64,000 nucleotides of DNA. Source: Ditylenchus dipsaci (Eukaryota; Nematoda; Chromadorea; Rhabditida; Anguinidae). The position numbers and the translations under genes are program-made. The notes below the pieces were generated by a model, which was given only the letters and a program-made list of their open reading frames with translations, was not told the DNA's origin and searched no databases. Position 1 is the stretch's first letter; each line of letters begins with the position of its first letter. The stretch spans positions 434,001 to 498,000 of the forward strand of contig SADC01000318.1 of assembly GCA_004194705.1 (NCBI GenBank), read 5' to 3'. This document shows, piece after piece, positions 63,136 to 64,000 of the stretch.

Positions 63136-63243
63136 AAAGAATAAATAATTTATTTGACCAAAAAACTTTAAAATATTTTACACTAAAATCCTGCCTGCTT
63201 TTTAAGAAATTCGCCAATTTTTTAAGGGATTCTTAAATTAAGA

Positions 63244-63767
63244 TGCAATCAACCCTCGATATAATGTAAGTCAAAAAGTTCCGCTCCTCAACTGGGTCCC
63301 ACACTTTTTTATCCCAGTGTTTTAAAAACATTTACCAATTTGTTTTAGCAATCTGGTCCCAAACATCGTAAGAATTTCTATACTTGCCGGTCTTTTTTAA
63401 ATCATTTTTAAAAGTCATTCAAAAACAAATCCTCGATATAATGCAGCCTCAGTTAAATCTAATTTTTTTCTAAGCATTGAACTTCTATACGGATTTTTCA
63501 GCTTGGTTTTTAGCAAAATTATACCTAAAATCAAGTTGAAAATACGTAAAGATGTTAAATGATTAGGAAAAATTTTTGAATTGGTCAATTGAACGGGTCA
63601 CCATGTCCCTTTCAAATTACAGATTTTCACGCCTATTTTTAAAGACTCTTTCCCGATCAGAGCAAAATATAAACTTTTGCAATTTCTCGGACTAGCCAAA
63701 GACATTTTGGATTTTTTTTTGAATAATCCAGATAAAAAAGAGTTGGATCCAGCGATCGATTGACCTT
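63244..63767. mobile_element. Degenerate pogo-like MITE with nested AAAGGGGCATG-series piece
   Basis: Left ATCAACCCTCGATATAATG, right GATCCAGCGATCGATTGACC. The arms share the TGGTCCCAAACATCGTAAG type of phrase of the series. 63440-63605 contains the inner pair ATTGAACTTCTATACGGATT / complement-like of the element at 21308. Confidence 0.5.
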
Positions 63768-63839
63768 TTGCAGCTGTTTCAGTGCAGCAAAAAAGGAACG
63801 CATTGCAAAAATATTTAACATAAGATATTGTTTAAATTC

Positions 63840-64000
63840 TTAGTAAGGCACAGTTTTGCCATTTGTATGAACATATCTGCCAGAATCCTTTTTCTGTAAT
63901 TCAGCCACTAGTTTGACAGTCTCAGAGCACGACTCTTCTACCGACAAGGGGGCATGATCCCGCTTGCCCATGTCAGTGCGTACCCAGCCTGGATCCAAAG
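63840..64000 (-). CDS. Short-chain dehydrogenase/reductase, C-terminal end
   Basis: Open to the right edge of the window; frame reads LDPGWVRTDMGKRDHAPLS, VEESCSETVKLVAELQKKD then GRYVHTNGKTVPY and TAA at 63842-63840. The P-G-W-V-x-T-D-M-G motif is the C-terminal signature of C-factor/sniffer-type carbonyl reductases in the SDR superfamily, and the ending G-x-x-x-x-P-Y/W is typical. These are NAD(P)H-dependent oxidoreductases. The Rossmann fold and YxxxK site lie outside the window. Confidence 0.85.
   Translation of the reverse strand, partial: LDPGWVRTDMGKRDHAPLSVEESCSETVKLVAELQKKDSGRYVHTNGKTVPY

Overview
The window is nuclear DNA of an AT-rich animal. Genes are split by introns that are often only 45-65 bp with GT..AG borders, last exons are sometimes followed closely by AATAAA, and a DD34D mariner, tRNA-derived SINE-like repeats and many palindromic MITE-like elements are present. 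Compact introns in a repeat-choked genome would fit a nematode or another small invertebrate, but no gene fixes the phylum. Several obvious genes need one added base to stay in frame, nearly always inside a short homopolymer, so I read these as consensus errors of a long-read assembly before calling decay.

Genes, left to right: (1) 3' end of a glyoxalase II / PNKD-type metallohydrolase (70-550, +). (2) A type I membrane glycoprotein on the minus strand whose recognisable exons lie between 14375 and 1879, with weak resemblance to the lysosomal protein GLMP; its introns hold a mariner, a MULE-like element and many MITEs. (3) Pantothenate synthetase panC, two exons (20048-21159, -), a vitamin B5 gene that animals normally lack. 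(4) Complete cytosolic asparaginyl-tRNA synthetase, nine exons (33107-36822, +). Its last three exons and downstream DNA belong to a 5.35 kb unit repeated in tandem (35182-40534 and 40535-45889), so a 5'-less copy sits at 40904-42178. (5) A small cluster at 49.1-50.1 kb: a coiled-coil ORF, a shortened RPB1 fragment and a divergent histone H2B-like fold with an intron. (6) Two isolated exons at 53.0 and 56.0 kb that may belong to a gene reaching 63.1 kb. (7) A secreted protein of unknown family (57130-58342, -). (8) A four-exon gene with an acidic/coiled-coil middle and a hydrophobic C-terminus (60246-63135, +). (9) The 3' end of a short-chain dehydrogenase (63840-64000, -).

Most of the remaining sequence is nested inverted-repeat elements. 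Four series are visible: pogo/Tc1-like ends of the form CAGTCRAC..CTCG with TA flanks and a different inner word in each family; TACCGTATTTTCTCTA ends; TTAAAGGGGCATG ends; and CAGGGTGTCCCAA / CAGGGTGATCCAA ends. A recurrent architecture is a palindrome whose arms are arrays of a private 12-25 bp sentence, a different one in each element. The genes do not form a common pathway; they are unrelated housekeeping and secretory genes separated by repeats.
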